Below are positions 1-11,065 of a DNA stretch of 64,000 nt, piece after piece. Positions within the stretch are counted from its first letter, which is position 1, and every line of letters begins with the position of its first letter. Position numbers and translations under genes: made by a program. The stretch comes from Heligmosomoides polygyrus polygyrus (lineage: Eukaryota; Nematoda; Chromadorea; Rhabditida; Heligmosomidae). The DNA lies in NCBI GenBank assembly GCA_947396885.1, contig OX377204.1:89352728-89416727 (forward strand), given 5' to 3'. The notes beneath the pieces were generated by a model, which was not told the origin of the DNA, made no database searches, and worked only from the letters and a program-made list of their open reading frames with translations.

Positions 1-2570
1 CTCCACAGCTCGAACAATCCTATTGGTCATGCCAAGATTCAACGACAGTCGATCATGGAATTAACTGAAGTCATTACAAAAACACAAATCCGGGACAACA
101 CAGAAGTGAAATGGAAACACGAGAAGTATTTTCTTCCGTCACTTCGTGCTTTGACATTCATTCTCTTCTGGAAGGTTTGCGTTAAAGACAGCACAAGCTA
201 GAGCGTAGAACATTTTTTGAGCCAACAGCTGATGCAAAATCTGTTTAGCACAGCAGATTACAGCAAAAATTCGATTTTTAAAGAAAAGCAAAAGCGACTT
301 CTTCCGTGAATTGCACAATGTGGAAAGTGGTAAGAAGAATGAAAATAGTAAGAAATTTGTGTTCTCTTTTTAACATCTCAAAATGCACCAGACCTTTGCC
401 GTTTTACCAAGTAGAGAGCATGACCTTTTTCCGTAAATGTCAGCCTTCGTCGCTGCATTCGGAACCTCAAACTTTCAGTCACTTTTGTAGACATCGAATT
501 TTGTCGCTCCTATGACGTCGGTGCCATATCGACCAGGGGTCGATCAAATCTATTTGTTTCAGAAAACCATGATTTTCACACTATGCATTGAACAAGGCTT
601 GAAACTTTTTGTGGCAAGATTTTTACTGTGTGCGTGATCTGCTTCAGGTAAAAAATAATGAATTTTCTTGAAAAACGAAAAACTTACGTACGATCCGCCC
701 TGATCATATCGGAGATCGCTGCGAAGAAGCTTAGCTTTTTTCTGTATAATAGTTATAACTTAAAATTCCATGAAGCACAATTTCACTCTCGTGTGTTCTT
801 TCCTTTAGAAGATAGGAAATTTTTCTTCAGTGGCGACTGATGATATCGGGGAACGCATTGGGTCCACGTAATATTTCGGAGTTTGTTCGACTTCTCTGAA
901 AAATTCACAAAACTTTTAAACTATAAGGAGTGTGAATTATTCTACGTTTTAAAAAAAGCAGGTTGTAAAAATAGCAGCTTCCATGTGATTAGCAGTGTCG
1001 AAAATCTTCGGCAAATGTATAAATCGGAGCGTCTGTTCATACAGAGGATAGTTTCAAAAAAACTGGTTTTATTACCGTGTGTCAAACTGTGGCTTAAAAT
1101 TTTATTGGGTACAAATCCACTTCCTGATGCTGTTTCCTGCAGAAGAAAAGAAATTAGCTCCGTGACAAGTCCATCCTCCGGTTGCCATTCCGTCATCGTT
1201 TCCAAAAATCTTCCAGGAAAAGCACTTAATTTTCCTTAGTAATTGGCACTTTAATTTTATAGACTGCAATTCAGGACGTAGATATCGCTCGTTCAGGCAA
1301 AAAACTGTTGTATCCATGACTTCCTAAAAAAATCTGAAAAAATGGAAACCTTTCATTGACTCCAAATCTGGCGGCAAAAATATTTATTTCTAACAAGTAA
1401 TACAATTGTGTCAGTATCGCCAGTATGGGTTGTGACCCTTTGGTGTCTAGTGGATGGTTGGTTTGTGGCTGGGTCTGCAATCTGACATGGGGAGCTCGGC
1501 AAGGCCCCCATGCCGGCTATGCCGGCAGATTTATTCGCACACAACCGTTCCCGGTCGTTGCCGACCGGCTCAGAGATGCTCAAATCCCTTACCGGGCTGT
1601 CACCTGTTGGCTCATTACTCGCTTCCGGAGTGGGATGAACGTTTCGATCTGAAAGTAGAAGGTTCTGGCTTCGTACCGCACCAGTACGTGACGACCTCCA
1701 ACGATACTTCTGGTCCGTTGACCAGTTCACTGACACAACACGCCGCAGTGTATATAAAGGTTTATCTAAAGCTACGCAACGATAAAACGGAGAGTCTGAA
1801 GCACAGACGCTAGCTACTTCACAGAGAGGAGTGGGACCTATACCCGCGGTGTCGGCTGAGCGGGGAGTGCGCCCTTGAGCGATGACTCAGCGGCGGCGCT
1901 AACAAACTATGCGCAGACCTTTCCCTTGGACGCAAGGTTGGCGGGAGATGCTTGCCTCTCCTGGTTCCCAGACTCCTTTCCGGAACTTGGCTATGCTGTT
2001 TGGGGGACTCTGCCGGTCCGAGGGAGACTGAAGATGGGTTGCCTGCCGATTACTCGGCTGCTGACAAGAGTAGACTCGTTCCTGAACGCTCGGGAGAAAG
2101 CACAAGTGCAAGAATGGACCCTGCCCCATGCCGGCTGGCTTATATGGAGTGAGCGCGCCCCAAGTCCCGCCCCTGGCCGCGATTGGCTGGCTCGGCGCGC
2201 TCCCTCACCCCGCCGACACCGCTCACAATCGATCGATGCCACGTCATCGGTGCCGGGCCGTCTGTGCAGTCAACGTGACGATGAGGAGCGAATCAAACTG
2301 CTAAAAACGACATTATAACGAAACAAAATAACACACAAATACATTCAACACCACTCCGGGGGACACCTTGACCTAACAATCGTTATTTTAAAAAATACTA
2401 TTAATTTTTACAACTTCGTGGAACGAAGGAGAGACTGCACACCTTCGTAGACATTCCTGGAAAAACAACTTATTAGTCATTAAAAACATCGCTTTAAAAC
2501 CTGGAAAATAGGAGAGAATCCTCTGCCAAAACCGGATCAGTACGACCTCCCTCCCCTCCAGACGAGGCCG
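1..2570. other. Intergenic stretch without a recognised gene
   Basis: No open frame here resembles a known family. The first 1.4 kb is AT-rich and featureless to my eye. From about 1,420 to 2,330 the base composition becomes GC-richer and there is a TATA-like TATATAAAGG at 1,751-1,760. I could not pair it with a coding exon or with a second copy that would make it an LTR. It could hold a 5' exon or an old repeat that I do not recognise. Confidence 0.4.
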
Positions 2571-3238
2571 CAGTACAACGGGTTCGTACGTTAGGCCGCT
2601 CCCTGGGTTACGGTAGCGGACTGCGCCGCGCGCCGCGCGCCACCGCCCCCGATCACGGTAGCGTGACGTGTTGTTGAGCCCGCCTCGGACGGACGGGTCC
2701 GACTGCTGCCGACAGGGACGGCTAGTGACGTCATACGCGGGCGGTCGCCGAGTCTGCTGGGAGCGCTAGGGCGCGAAAGGGTGTGCCGACTGCTTTCGAC
2801 TGCGTTCCTTTTACTTGCACAGAAGAAGGCAAACAGTTAAATGGTACACAATGTTTGTGGAACATTTGACGTCTTTTGGTAGACTGAGGAAGTGGGAACG
2901 TTTGTTAACTACGTTCGAGTGGAATGAGATCTGCTCACCCAGAAACCTTCGTATTTCTCCAACATACATGCTGAAGCGGAGGTATTTCACTGTCTACCTT
3001 TTCTACCAAGCCGATAGAGCGTAGCCAACAGTCGGTGGTGCATAACTTCGTGCTCTAGCGCGCCCATTGATTAGACGCGTATGACGTCACTAGCCGTCTC
3101 TGTCGGCAGCAGTCGGACCCGTCCGTCCGAGGCGGGCTCAACAACACGCCACGCTACCGTGATCGGGGGCGGTGGCGCGCGGCGCGGCCTGCTACCGTAA
3201 CCCAGGGAGCGGCCTAACGTAACGCACCCCAGTACAAC
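2571..3238. mobile_element. MULE-like MITE with long terminal inverted repeats and 9-bp target duplication
   Basis: The element body is 2580-3229 (650 bp). The left arm 2580-2739 and the right arm 3076-3229 are inverted copies of each other, about 155-160 bp, differing by a few substitutions and small indels and very GC-rich. The two ends read GGGTTCGTACGTTAGGCC and GGGTGCGTTACGTTAGGCC. The 9-mer CAGTACAAC flanks it at 2571-2579 and 3230-3238. Long inverted repeats plus a 9-bp duplication are the signature of Mutator-like elements. The 336-bp centre encodes nothing recognisable, so it is non-autonomous. It sits directly beside a mariner remnant and may have inserted in it. Confidence 0.8.
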
Positions 3239-3309
3239 CCCCGCCCCTTCGATTCCCGAAGCCCAAGCTTGACCCTGCCTAAAGACTCAGCCATTGCCGT
3301 TTCGTGTGG

Positions 3310-3760
3310 TATTTCCCCTTCTCATCCGATGTCACGATGCACGATGCATAGAAGCCGCTGTTCTTCGTTTTGCGGATGAGAATTTCAGCGCTGGCGATTC
3401 GTGCTGCCTTGATTGTGTCGCTGAGCTGATGTGGCACCTATTTTCCACTCCGATGTGACTTTCCGATGGCATGCAAACAATCGGCAATGGTAAAGTGGTA
3501 ACAACCAAACCTCTGTGCGAGCTCACGTGTAGTTTGTGTTGTATCCGACTCGAAAACTTCCTTGAATTCCTGGCTGTCCACAACTTCAGGACGCCGTTGG
3601 TGTTCCTCGTCTTCATCGCTCTCATCACCGCCTCGGAAACGTTGAAACCATCGCCGGCATTGACGTGATGATGGAACTTTGTTACCAAATGCTTCAGACA
3701 AGATGCGATGAGATTCTGGAGCAGTTCTCCTCGCTTGAAGTCGTACAGCAAGCAACCCGC
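3310..3760 (-). pseudogene. Mariner transposase remnant (N-terminal half)
   Basis: The minus-strand frame from 3755 to 3438 reads as the paired helix-turn-helix of a mariner transposase: a motif like RRWFQRFRGGDES, followed by the second helix region TTRELAQRFGCYHFTIADCL and HAIGKSHRSGK. After a stop, a decayed continuation carries the first catalytic block as TSDEK where TGDEK is usual. The catalytic C-terminal half is not visible. Downstream in this orientation lies the MULE-like element, which may have split or replaced it. The first start Met in the frame is not the native start. This is a dead copy. Confidence 0.75.
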
Positions 3761-3969
3761 ACTCGGTACTTTCTCTGGATCACCGTTAATCTAAAAAAAT
3801 TCTTTGAAAGGGTCAACGAATCGGAACGAAACTTTGACGAAAGATGCTTTCAAAAAAGCTTGTTAAACCCTTGAAGTTACATGATCCAAGAAATAGCAAT
3901 AGCAGAGAAATGACAAATCGAAACCATGCGACACTTATAGTCCAGCAACGTATGTAATATCTACCTAGG

Positions 3970-4900
3970 ACAGCAGGTAGGTAGATATCCTTACTACCTT
4001 GACAAGATGGAAATTGGTAGTACAGCTTCCCTGCGTGATTTGGGCTTTATTTTGCACACCCTAGTTTCATTCAAGAAACATATTGAAATAATATCGAAAA
4101 AAGCTGAACGAGTTGTGCACAGCCTCTTCAAATGTTTGCGAACAAATTCAATGTAACGCCTATTAACTGTTTACAAGTCGTATGTTAGACCAATTCTAGG
4201 ATATGGCACCACAATTTTTAGTCCGAAATGTAAGCGTGAGATTGCCAGTCTAGAATCTGTACAAAACAGCTTCACAAGAAAGCTCTGAATACGATAAATG
4301 GGTATGATTACAACAACGTTCCTTCCCCGACTTCACAAAGCAGATCCTTCGCATCGCAGGAAAAGATATGATTTAATTGCGATATATAAGATGATAAATG
4401 GTTTTACTCGTATTCCTCTTTAGGGGTCGGATTCATCAACGACTTACCCGTGGGTATAAGGGGTAGAGATACCCACGATGAAGCCTGCGTCTCTGACTCT
4501 TGCCTTATCTCTATCTGACTCTTATCTTATCTCTACCCCTTATACCCCGCATACTGGCGGGTTTAATTGTTGATGAAACCGGCCCCAGGACTTCTATACG
4601 TTTTCTTCATCGAACACAAGGGGTGGTCAGTGGAAGATCCAGTTTTCCAGAGAAAAAGCAGTATACGGTCTCAATTTTTCACTGAATTTCTTGAATTTTT
4701 GAGGTTATCTAAAAAACACATTATCCCAAATTCCCTAACGAAGTATAAAAAACTTCTTGACCGATATCTTCAGGATGCAGCTTAGGCTTAGTAGTTTTCA
4801 ACTGTGCTATATCGATTCTTGTTGCCTGTTTTGTTTTTATCCTGTTTACAAGTACTTCAACTTATGTCTAGTTTTGCCTTGTTTTTCTTTTGCATGGTTA
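3970..4900 (+). pseudogene. CR1/jockey-type LINE reverse transcriptase, C-terminal remnant
   Basis: Read on the plus strand with stops and frameshifts. Recognisable thumb-region blocks are LGFILHTLVSFKKHI near 4038-4085, SYVRPILGYGTTIFSPKCK near 4179-4232, [11 protein letters not shown] near 4255-4288 and RRKRYDLIAIYKMINGFT near 4357-4410. The frame resumes at about 4588 with YVFFIEH-like sequence and ends near 4785 with KYKKLLDRYLQDAA and a stop. This block order is that of the C-terminal RT domain of CR1/jockey-group LINEs. It is interrupted by a 164-bp MITE at 4423-4586. An A-rich tail follows at 4,910-4,930. A related but better preserved copy lies at 21.9-22.8 kb. Confidence 0.75.
4423..4586. 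mobile_element. MITE of the GGATTCATCAAC family, inserted in a LINE remnant
   Basis: The ends are inverted copies: GGGGTCGGATTCATCAAC at the left and, read from the other strand, GGGGCCGGTTTCATCAAC at the right. The inverted similarity continues inward through CCCGTGGGTATAAGGGGTAG-like sequence. The element is 164 bp and non-coding, and it splits the RT frame on either side. I could not fix its target duplication. Relatives lie at 13.19, 30.09, 33.51, 36.55 and 54.9-55.5 kb. Confidence 0.8.
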
Positions 4901-4930
4901 TCCACGTAGTGAATAAATAAACAAACAAAT

Positions 4931-5895
4931 AGTTAGGGTTCTGAAACGCAAGAGCTTGTCAAGCTGCTGTGCATACTGATTGCTTTGCTTCATTAGTGTG
5001 CATTTATTGAAATTGAAAAAAAAATTTGCTTTTTCTTCGCTCATGTTTTATAAACGCACTTATGCCTTAGTTAAAAAATAAATAAAAAAATAACAGCGGC
5101 ATGGATCTCATCGTTCAGGATTTTAACGAAAAATGTCCGTGTTCCGTTTTCCGTGTCAACATGACATCCCCCAGAACGCAGTCCATTTCTGCTGTCCCTG
5201 CTGTTATTCCATCCACTTGCCCCAGCAGCATAAACAACTGATTCTTCGGTCTTCGTCTGTTAAGCATTGGAATCCAACACTTTGGGAAATGAAAGAAACT
5301 CCAAGGATCGTCTTCGTGATTCCCGCAGCGCCCACACTAATCTCATATTCATCCCGCTTTCGCTAAGCTGAGAAGCAGAGGCGCCAAGCCTCTCGAGGAA
5401 AACGCTGTTATCGGTAAGATCAGCGGATGCTCTTGGTCTTCTCCTATACTTCTACGACAGGAATAAGCGCTGCCCAGTTGTTCGCCTGCACCACTTCGCC
5501 TCGGAAACCGTGTCATATGCGATGTCGCCGTCGCGGCACAGATAGGTGGTACATTCGGAGATGTTCACTTCGTTGGGCGTTGGCAATGTTTGGCCGGAAT
5601 AAAGGTGCCCGCCGTTTCAGTGGCTTGAATATTCGCGCCTTTGTTTAAGACATTTATTCCAAAAATTGATCGGCAGTCCTGGAACTTCCCCATAGAGAAA
5701 AAACCCAGTTTAAATGAATAAATGGATGTGAGGATCTCTTCTAGTATCTTCTCAAATCCTAGCGATGAATTACTATTATGATGCACTTTAAACGAGAGAC
5801 ACAAAGCGTTAAAGGATGGAAAGACCTGTTTGGATTATATATCGACACAAATGTAAGGAATCCTGCAGTCATTAGAAGGAAACATGAACGAAGTT
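4931..5895. other. AT-rich intergenic stretch, nothing recognised
   Basis: There is an A-rich low-complexity run near 5,055-5,095. Open frames here are short and do not resemble known proteins. Confidence 0.4.
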
Positions 5896-5912
5896 ATGAG
5901 AACTTGAAATTA

Positions 5913-6189
5913 AGGATAAAGGATAAAGAACGGCGTTACTCAATCCCTTTTGGGATGCGCCACGCATTCTACTTCTACGGGATGTCGTGGAGGCGATTCG
6001 AATGCGTATTTAGCCATACAATGACTTGCGGTGGCCAGCCGATGAACAAGTCAGCGCTTTATCCTTCCCAGACAAGTCTGGTACCAATTCACCGACCCCG
6101 GAGGGATGAAAGACTTGGTTGGCCTGGGCGGGAAATCCGAACATGGTATCGGGTGCAGGCGACAGTCGGCGCATCATCCGACTGCGCCC
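5913..6189 (-). mobile_element. tRNA-derived SINE, near full length, with 17-bp target duplication
   Basis: Minus-strand copy. Its tail (GGATAAAGGATAAAG on the plus strand) is at 5913 and its tRNA-like head, with the reversed A box TCCGACTGCGC, is at 6175-6187. A perfect 17-bp direct repeat ATGAGAACTTGAAATTA flanks it at 5896-5912 and 6190-6206. This is a target-primed retrotransposition signature and it defines the element ends. The open frame on the plus strand through it ([16 protein letters not shown] type) is the SINE antisense strand and not a gene. Confidence 0.92.
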
Positions 6190-6233
6190 ATGAGAACTTG
6201 AAATTATAAGTCAAAAGAGCTGCCTAATTTTTT

Positions 6234-6340
6234 GGGAGAAATGTGATTGAATTATTAATTCTTCGTTTTGGAGAAAAAATCATGGTTTTTAGGGAGAAAT
6301 GTGATTGAGTTATTAATTCTCTGTTTTGGAGGGAAAAAAT
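6234..6340. repeat. 58-bp tandem duplication
   Basis: The unit beginning GGGAGAAATGTGATTGA occurs at 6234 and again at 6292, with a few differences. It is AT-rich and non-coding and lies just beyond a SINE. Confidence 0.75.
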
Positions 6341-6751
6341 ATACAGCATAGACTAACAATTGTTGCGATACTGATTAGATTATCAATTATTATTTTCCTA
6401 CTACACAGAGAAAAAGTAATTGATCGTTTATCGACCAACCTGTTTTATTTACCCATCCATCTTCTCTTCAAATTGAAAGAGTGTTATATACAAGCGTGAA
6501 ATTGATAAAACGGAGAAAAACGAATATCTCTCCAAGCTAGAATTTGCCTGGAGTAATCCAACAGAAGGACACATCACAACAACGCCCACAGAAACCTCCA
6601 ATTAATCCAATCTGCCATTTTTGACACATTTACAAGGACATTTACAAGGATCTCACCAGAAGCCACTTAACACCTGAACCTAACTAGACAAAAGGCATTA
6701 TTTAAAAACAAGAACGTGCTTAATAAAGAGATGGAAGAAGGCTTTAATCAA

Positions 6752-7003
6752 TCTTTTTCGTAGAGCGGCATGCATCCTACCGTGAGATGTCCCGAAGACA
6801 ACATAAATGCCTGTGTAGTCAATACTCGATTTGCGGTGGCCATATGATGGAAAAGTCAGTGTTTTATACTACACTGACAACTCTGGTACCAAATCTTCGT
6901 CCTCGGAGGGGCGGAAGCAGTATTTGACATAGGCTCAAGATCCGAACAAGAAACTTTGAATCTGGTTGCTTTTGCACCTCCTCCAACTGCGCTATCATGC
7001 GTG
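6752..7003 (-). mobile_element. Degenerate SINE copy
   Basis: Old minus-strand copy of the tRNA-derived SINE. Recognisable are the GCATGCATCCTAC tail block, TTTGCGGTGGCCA near 6830, CTCTGGTACCAA near 6880 and the reversed A box CTCCAACTGCGCTA near 6980. It is much more diverged than the copy at 5.9 kb. Confidence 0.7.
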
Positions 7004-7036
7004 TGTTTACTTATTGTGTAGATGGGTAAAAACGTA

Positions 7037-9831
7037 TAAGATTTCTTACTTACTTTGATGCTTTGATGGTCCTTTTGTCAGCTGGAGGTCTTCTCAGCAG
7101 GACCACAACTCTTCCAGACCGCTCGATCTCTGGCTGCTTGCATCCAGTGAAGCAGACTCCGCTCTCTGAGAGATCTTGAGAAGGAATCTGCCCGTCGCGT
7201 TGGCGGTCGTCCCAATCGTCTCTTACGGTCCTTTGGGAGCCATTCTGTGAGAAGGAGACTCCATCTGCCGTCCTTTCGTCGAAGCAGGTGTCCGGAACAG
7301 CGATATTTGGACTTCTTCATGTACTGCAGCGGATCTGCCAACTGCGACTTCTCCCTCAGCCCCAAGCTTCGTAGGCCTTCTTGCCATTGCTGACGAAGGC
7401 TTCTCCTCAGAAGACATCTCTCCAGTGCACGATGCGTAGTTTGCATTGCTCTGGCGATTGTCTTGTTGTCGGGCCAGGTTTCCGTCGCGTAACACATCGC
7501 AGGCAGTACAGAGGCGTTGAATATCGAGGCCTTGAGGCCGAGATCCTTGACCTGATCGGTGAATTCGCGAATCGAACTGAAGGCTGCCCATGCTGCGCGT
7601 CTCCTGCGGGCGATTTCAGGAGCGAGGTCGTTATCCATGTTCAGCTCTCTTCCCAGATAGACGTAGGAGTCGATCTGTTGCAGAGCGACTCCATTTAACC
7701 TTACGAGTCCCATGTCACACCACTGGTTGACCATAAATTGCGTTTTGGACATATTCATGTCCAATCCAATCTTCATACCTGCCACATTGAGCTCGTTCAG
7801 CATTTCCTCGACTTCTGCGGCGCTGGTAGAGATGAGAACAATATCGTCGGCGAAGCGAAGGTTGCTGATCTGTTAACCGTCCACAAGGTAGTCTTTGTCA
7901 TCCCAGTTCAAGTCCTTCATGGCATCCTGGAGTGCCGCTTGAATAGCTTAAGAGGAATCCTTGCAAAACCCTGCTTGCTTCACTGAATGATACTCATCCA
8001 AGCAACGCTCCATGGGGTTAAGCAGTATCTTGGTGAAGATCTTGTACGCAACCGAAAGCAGACAGGTGGGTCGATAGTTGTAGACTTCCTCTTGCTGACC
8101 TTAATTAAAGATTAGAACTGTTTTCGACTCCTTCCATGAGTCCGGAATCCTACAAAGACGAAGGTAGTGGTTGAAGTGCTTGGCAAGAAGTGACTGCCAT
8201 CCGGCACTGCCATCCGCATGAAGGAGATCAACAGAAATGCCTTCCGGTCTGAGAGCAGTGCCTGACATCATCCTTCTGATGGCATGAGCACTTCTGATAC
8301 CAGAATGGGTGGTGCTTCCTCAGCTGGCGGCATCAATCATTTCGGGAGAGTGATGGAAGAACGGATCAGATCTGTGTAGAATTCTTGAACGATGGTCTCC
8401 ATCGCTCTTCGAGACGTTTACGTTGTTCCATCCTTATCCATAAGGGCTGACATTATTGCCTTCTGGTCGCAGAGATCTCGTTTGCAGCGCTTTATGCTTG
8501 AACCTTTCCCAGCCGCTTCTAACAGCTTCAATCTTTTGTAGGCTTGAATGGACTCCTTCACTGCAATTCGACAGGCCTTCGAGATGGTGACTTTTTCCAG
8601 GTGGGAAGCATTAGGAACAAGTTTGACAGCTCCTCTTTGCTCCAAGAGTTTAATCGCATGTGCGTTCTTGAGGCAGACGGTGATGTGACATAACAAGAGC
8701 TGCTAACATATTTCAGCAGCCCTTTGGAGAGAAGATCGTAGTCTCCCGATGGATCTTCTAGAAGATTCCAATCATACGACTTTATTGCATGCTTCATCGG
8801 TGCCGGTTTATGAGCGTCACGTTTGAACATCTTCTTTTTGAGAGTCAGCTTCGCATGGACAAGACGGTGATCCGAGCCGGTGTCAAATGAAGGCAGCACG
8901 GAGACGTTGAACAGACTCCAGCGTCTGTTTGTAAAACATGGTCGATCTCCGAACGTGTTTCTCCATTTGGGCTTTCCCAGGTCCATCGTCGGTCTGAAGG
9001 CTTCTTAAACATAGAATTTCCATGGAGGAGAGGCATGCGGATAGGAATTCTATCAGGCGCTCTCCGTTTGCGTTCCTTGAGGAAGTTCCATGTGGTCCTA
9101 GCCTCCATTCGTCGTGATCATTCGTACCGACGATAGCGTTAAAGTCACCAACGACAACTTTGTAGTAGCTCTTCTCGTCGTTGACAGTCCTTTCGAATAG
9201 GCTGTAGAATTACTCCTTTTCTTCGTCTGTGGCCGCAGATGTTGGAGCATATCTATTTATGATGGAGATGGTTCCTTGATCTTTGGTTTCCAGACGAAGA
9301 ACAGCTACTCGCGGACTGATGTCGTAAGAGTCTACTAGGTGGTGGTGCACCGTCGAGTTGACGAGAAATCCAACTTCGCCAACATTCTTTCTGACCACCT
9401 TTGCTCCGATAATGAGAAGTCGTACTTTATGTTTCTCAGATGATCCTGCTCAGATGCGATCGTACGACAGTTATAAGTGCAGACGAATAGGCTGTTTCCC
9501 TGTCGTAGTGGGAGGGGTTTCTGGTTGTCCGATTCCAATGACGTTCTGATAGTTTAACTCCGAGACTAGATGGCCCGTCGCCGGAGGTGGATGCAATCGA
9601 CGTCGTAGAAGTCCACCTCCGGCGCGCGGAGGAGTGGGACGCGGGTTCAGTTGTTTGAGCCATGGCGGAGGTCTGGTTACTCACGTGTCCCTTGCCAGGG
9701 ATATCTGAGAGCCGGCGTACACGACAAAGCATCGCGTACTGCGTGACCATTTGTTCCGTTGGCCATTACAAGTGGTGTTCACTTCTTCACCGCGATGAGG
9801 TGGCACATGAAGGGGACTAAGATTTCTTACT
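7037..9831 (-). mobile_element. RTE-type LINE, one insertion with 14-bp target duplication
   Basis: The minus-strand element body is 7051-9817 (2,767 bp). The perfect 14-mer TAAGATTTCTTACT flanks it at 7037-7050 and 9818-9831. It encodes, 5' to 3', an apurinic-like endonuclease and a reverse transcriptase, both broken by stops and frameshifts. The 3' end is a short run of CATCAAAG and AAGT repeats with no poly(A), as is typical of RTE elements. Its length is somewhat below the usual 3.2 kb or so, suggesting internal loss in the RT core between 7.9 and 8.6 kb. Elements of this type are candidates for mobilising the SINE in this window. Confidence 0.9.
7078..9750 (-). pseudogene. RTE endonuclease-reverse transcriptase polyprotein, decayed
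   Basis: N-terminal endonuclease blocks are TYNCRTIASE near 9475, then VGEVGFLVNS near 9370, INRYAPTSAATDEEKE near 9215-9260, the catalytic GDFNAIVG block near 9135-9160, and NGETRSEIDHVL near 8940. The reverse transcriptase YADD box appears as FADDIVLIS near 7830-7855. It is followed by the long C-terminal frame 7803-7078, with MSKTQFMVNQW, IDSYVYLGRELNMDNDL, RRRAAWAAFSSI and the RLGRPPTRRADSF signature of RTE C-termini. Several frameshifts and stops make it inactive. The order and motifs are those of RTE-1/BovB-group proteins. Confidence 0.88.
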
Positions 9832-10330
9832 AAAAAATGAAAATACTCAATTTAGTTAAACAGGAACTTATTCCAGTTGCCCTGGAAAGTTTGCAGTTTA
9901 GCAAGCCAGAAGGGCGTTTCGATTTGGAAGAATTCGGTTAGATTTCCAAAGTCTAGGCTGGCCTAGAAGAGAGTTTAATTTGACGTGAAAATGTCCAATT
10001 TGATTTGAAAAATCTGAAATTCAACGTGAAAATGTATATATTCTGGCTAACGGGGCAAGCGGATGCGTCAGATGGTAGGCCCATTCTTTGCGTGGCAACG
10101 GCCAACTATTGGGCTGAGGCATAAATTTTGCAACATCCCTGTTTCTTCTGGAAACCAAATTAAACCCGCTGAAGTATTATACTTTGTTTGAAAGCTTGTT
10201 TCCTAGCGATTATTTTGAGTTATGGATCGATAAGTTTCCTTCCGTTTTTAAAAAGTTTTATTCACTAAAATGAATCACCACTCAACGTGAAAAAGTGTGT
10301 GATTTCATTTCTAATTAGTTCAAGCTTGGC
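9832..10330. other. Non-coding stretch between RTE element and mariner remnant
   Basis: AT-rich, with no open frame worth naming. It contains short imperfect repeats of a GTGAAAATGTMYA-like phrase near 9980-10035. Confidence 0.35.
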
Positions 10331-11065
10331 AGCAACCCAGCGACGAAGATCAAGCTCATTCAGTAGGTCGCCGGTAAGCTTGTTTCTAACCGAGCAAATT
10401 GATTGAAATAGTATCAGAAGTTCCCTTCCGCCCAGAAGGGCACCTGCGCAAATCCATCAAGTCGAATTCTTCTCAAACCAAGCTAGGACTGACTGCTGAT
10501 CTCCACACCTCCAAGCGAACCACTGCCCGTCGGCTGTAGAAAATTGGGAAGTTGGTTGCCTTCATCAGTGCCTCAAGCGCTGACGGAAGCCCAAGTAAAT
10601 CGTCGTGCTTCCAACTGCCGAGAGCTTCTGAACCGGTTCAAGCGAGGGGGCCTGGATCAAAGCTTTACCAGAGTTAAAAAGCGGATGCTTTACGACAACT
10701 GCTAAGCCAGAAGGCAGCGAACGCAACGAGCCTAGGTTCTGACGTCAAAAGCCGGAGCTCCACCGAAAGAAAGTTGTGCTGTGCGTTTGGTGGAGTGCCC
10801 GGGAGCTGCTCCACTAGTCAAACCGTCCTTGACGCCCGCTTTTGCCAACAACTTGACTAGCTCCATCGAAAATTAGTAGAGAAAGAAGTCGATACGAGCC
10901 AATGTTTCATCTATGTACCAGGCAACGGCCGACTGCTTACGGCACTTCAGACGCTGGCAGAAATCTAGGAATTAAGCTGGACCAAAATCAAGCAGCCACC
11001 ATACACGCCTGGACATTGAGCCGTCTGACTGCCATCTGCTTCGGTCGATGGATCACGTTCTCTAA

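Noticed and set aside
1353..2318. Overlapping frames of 120-147 codons on both strands, with TATATAAAGG nearby
   Set aside because: No frame shows a known motif and all strands are open together because of GC content. I did not call a gene or an LTR.
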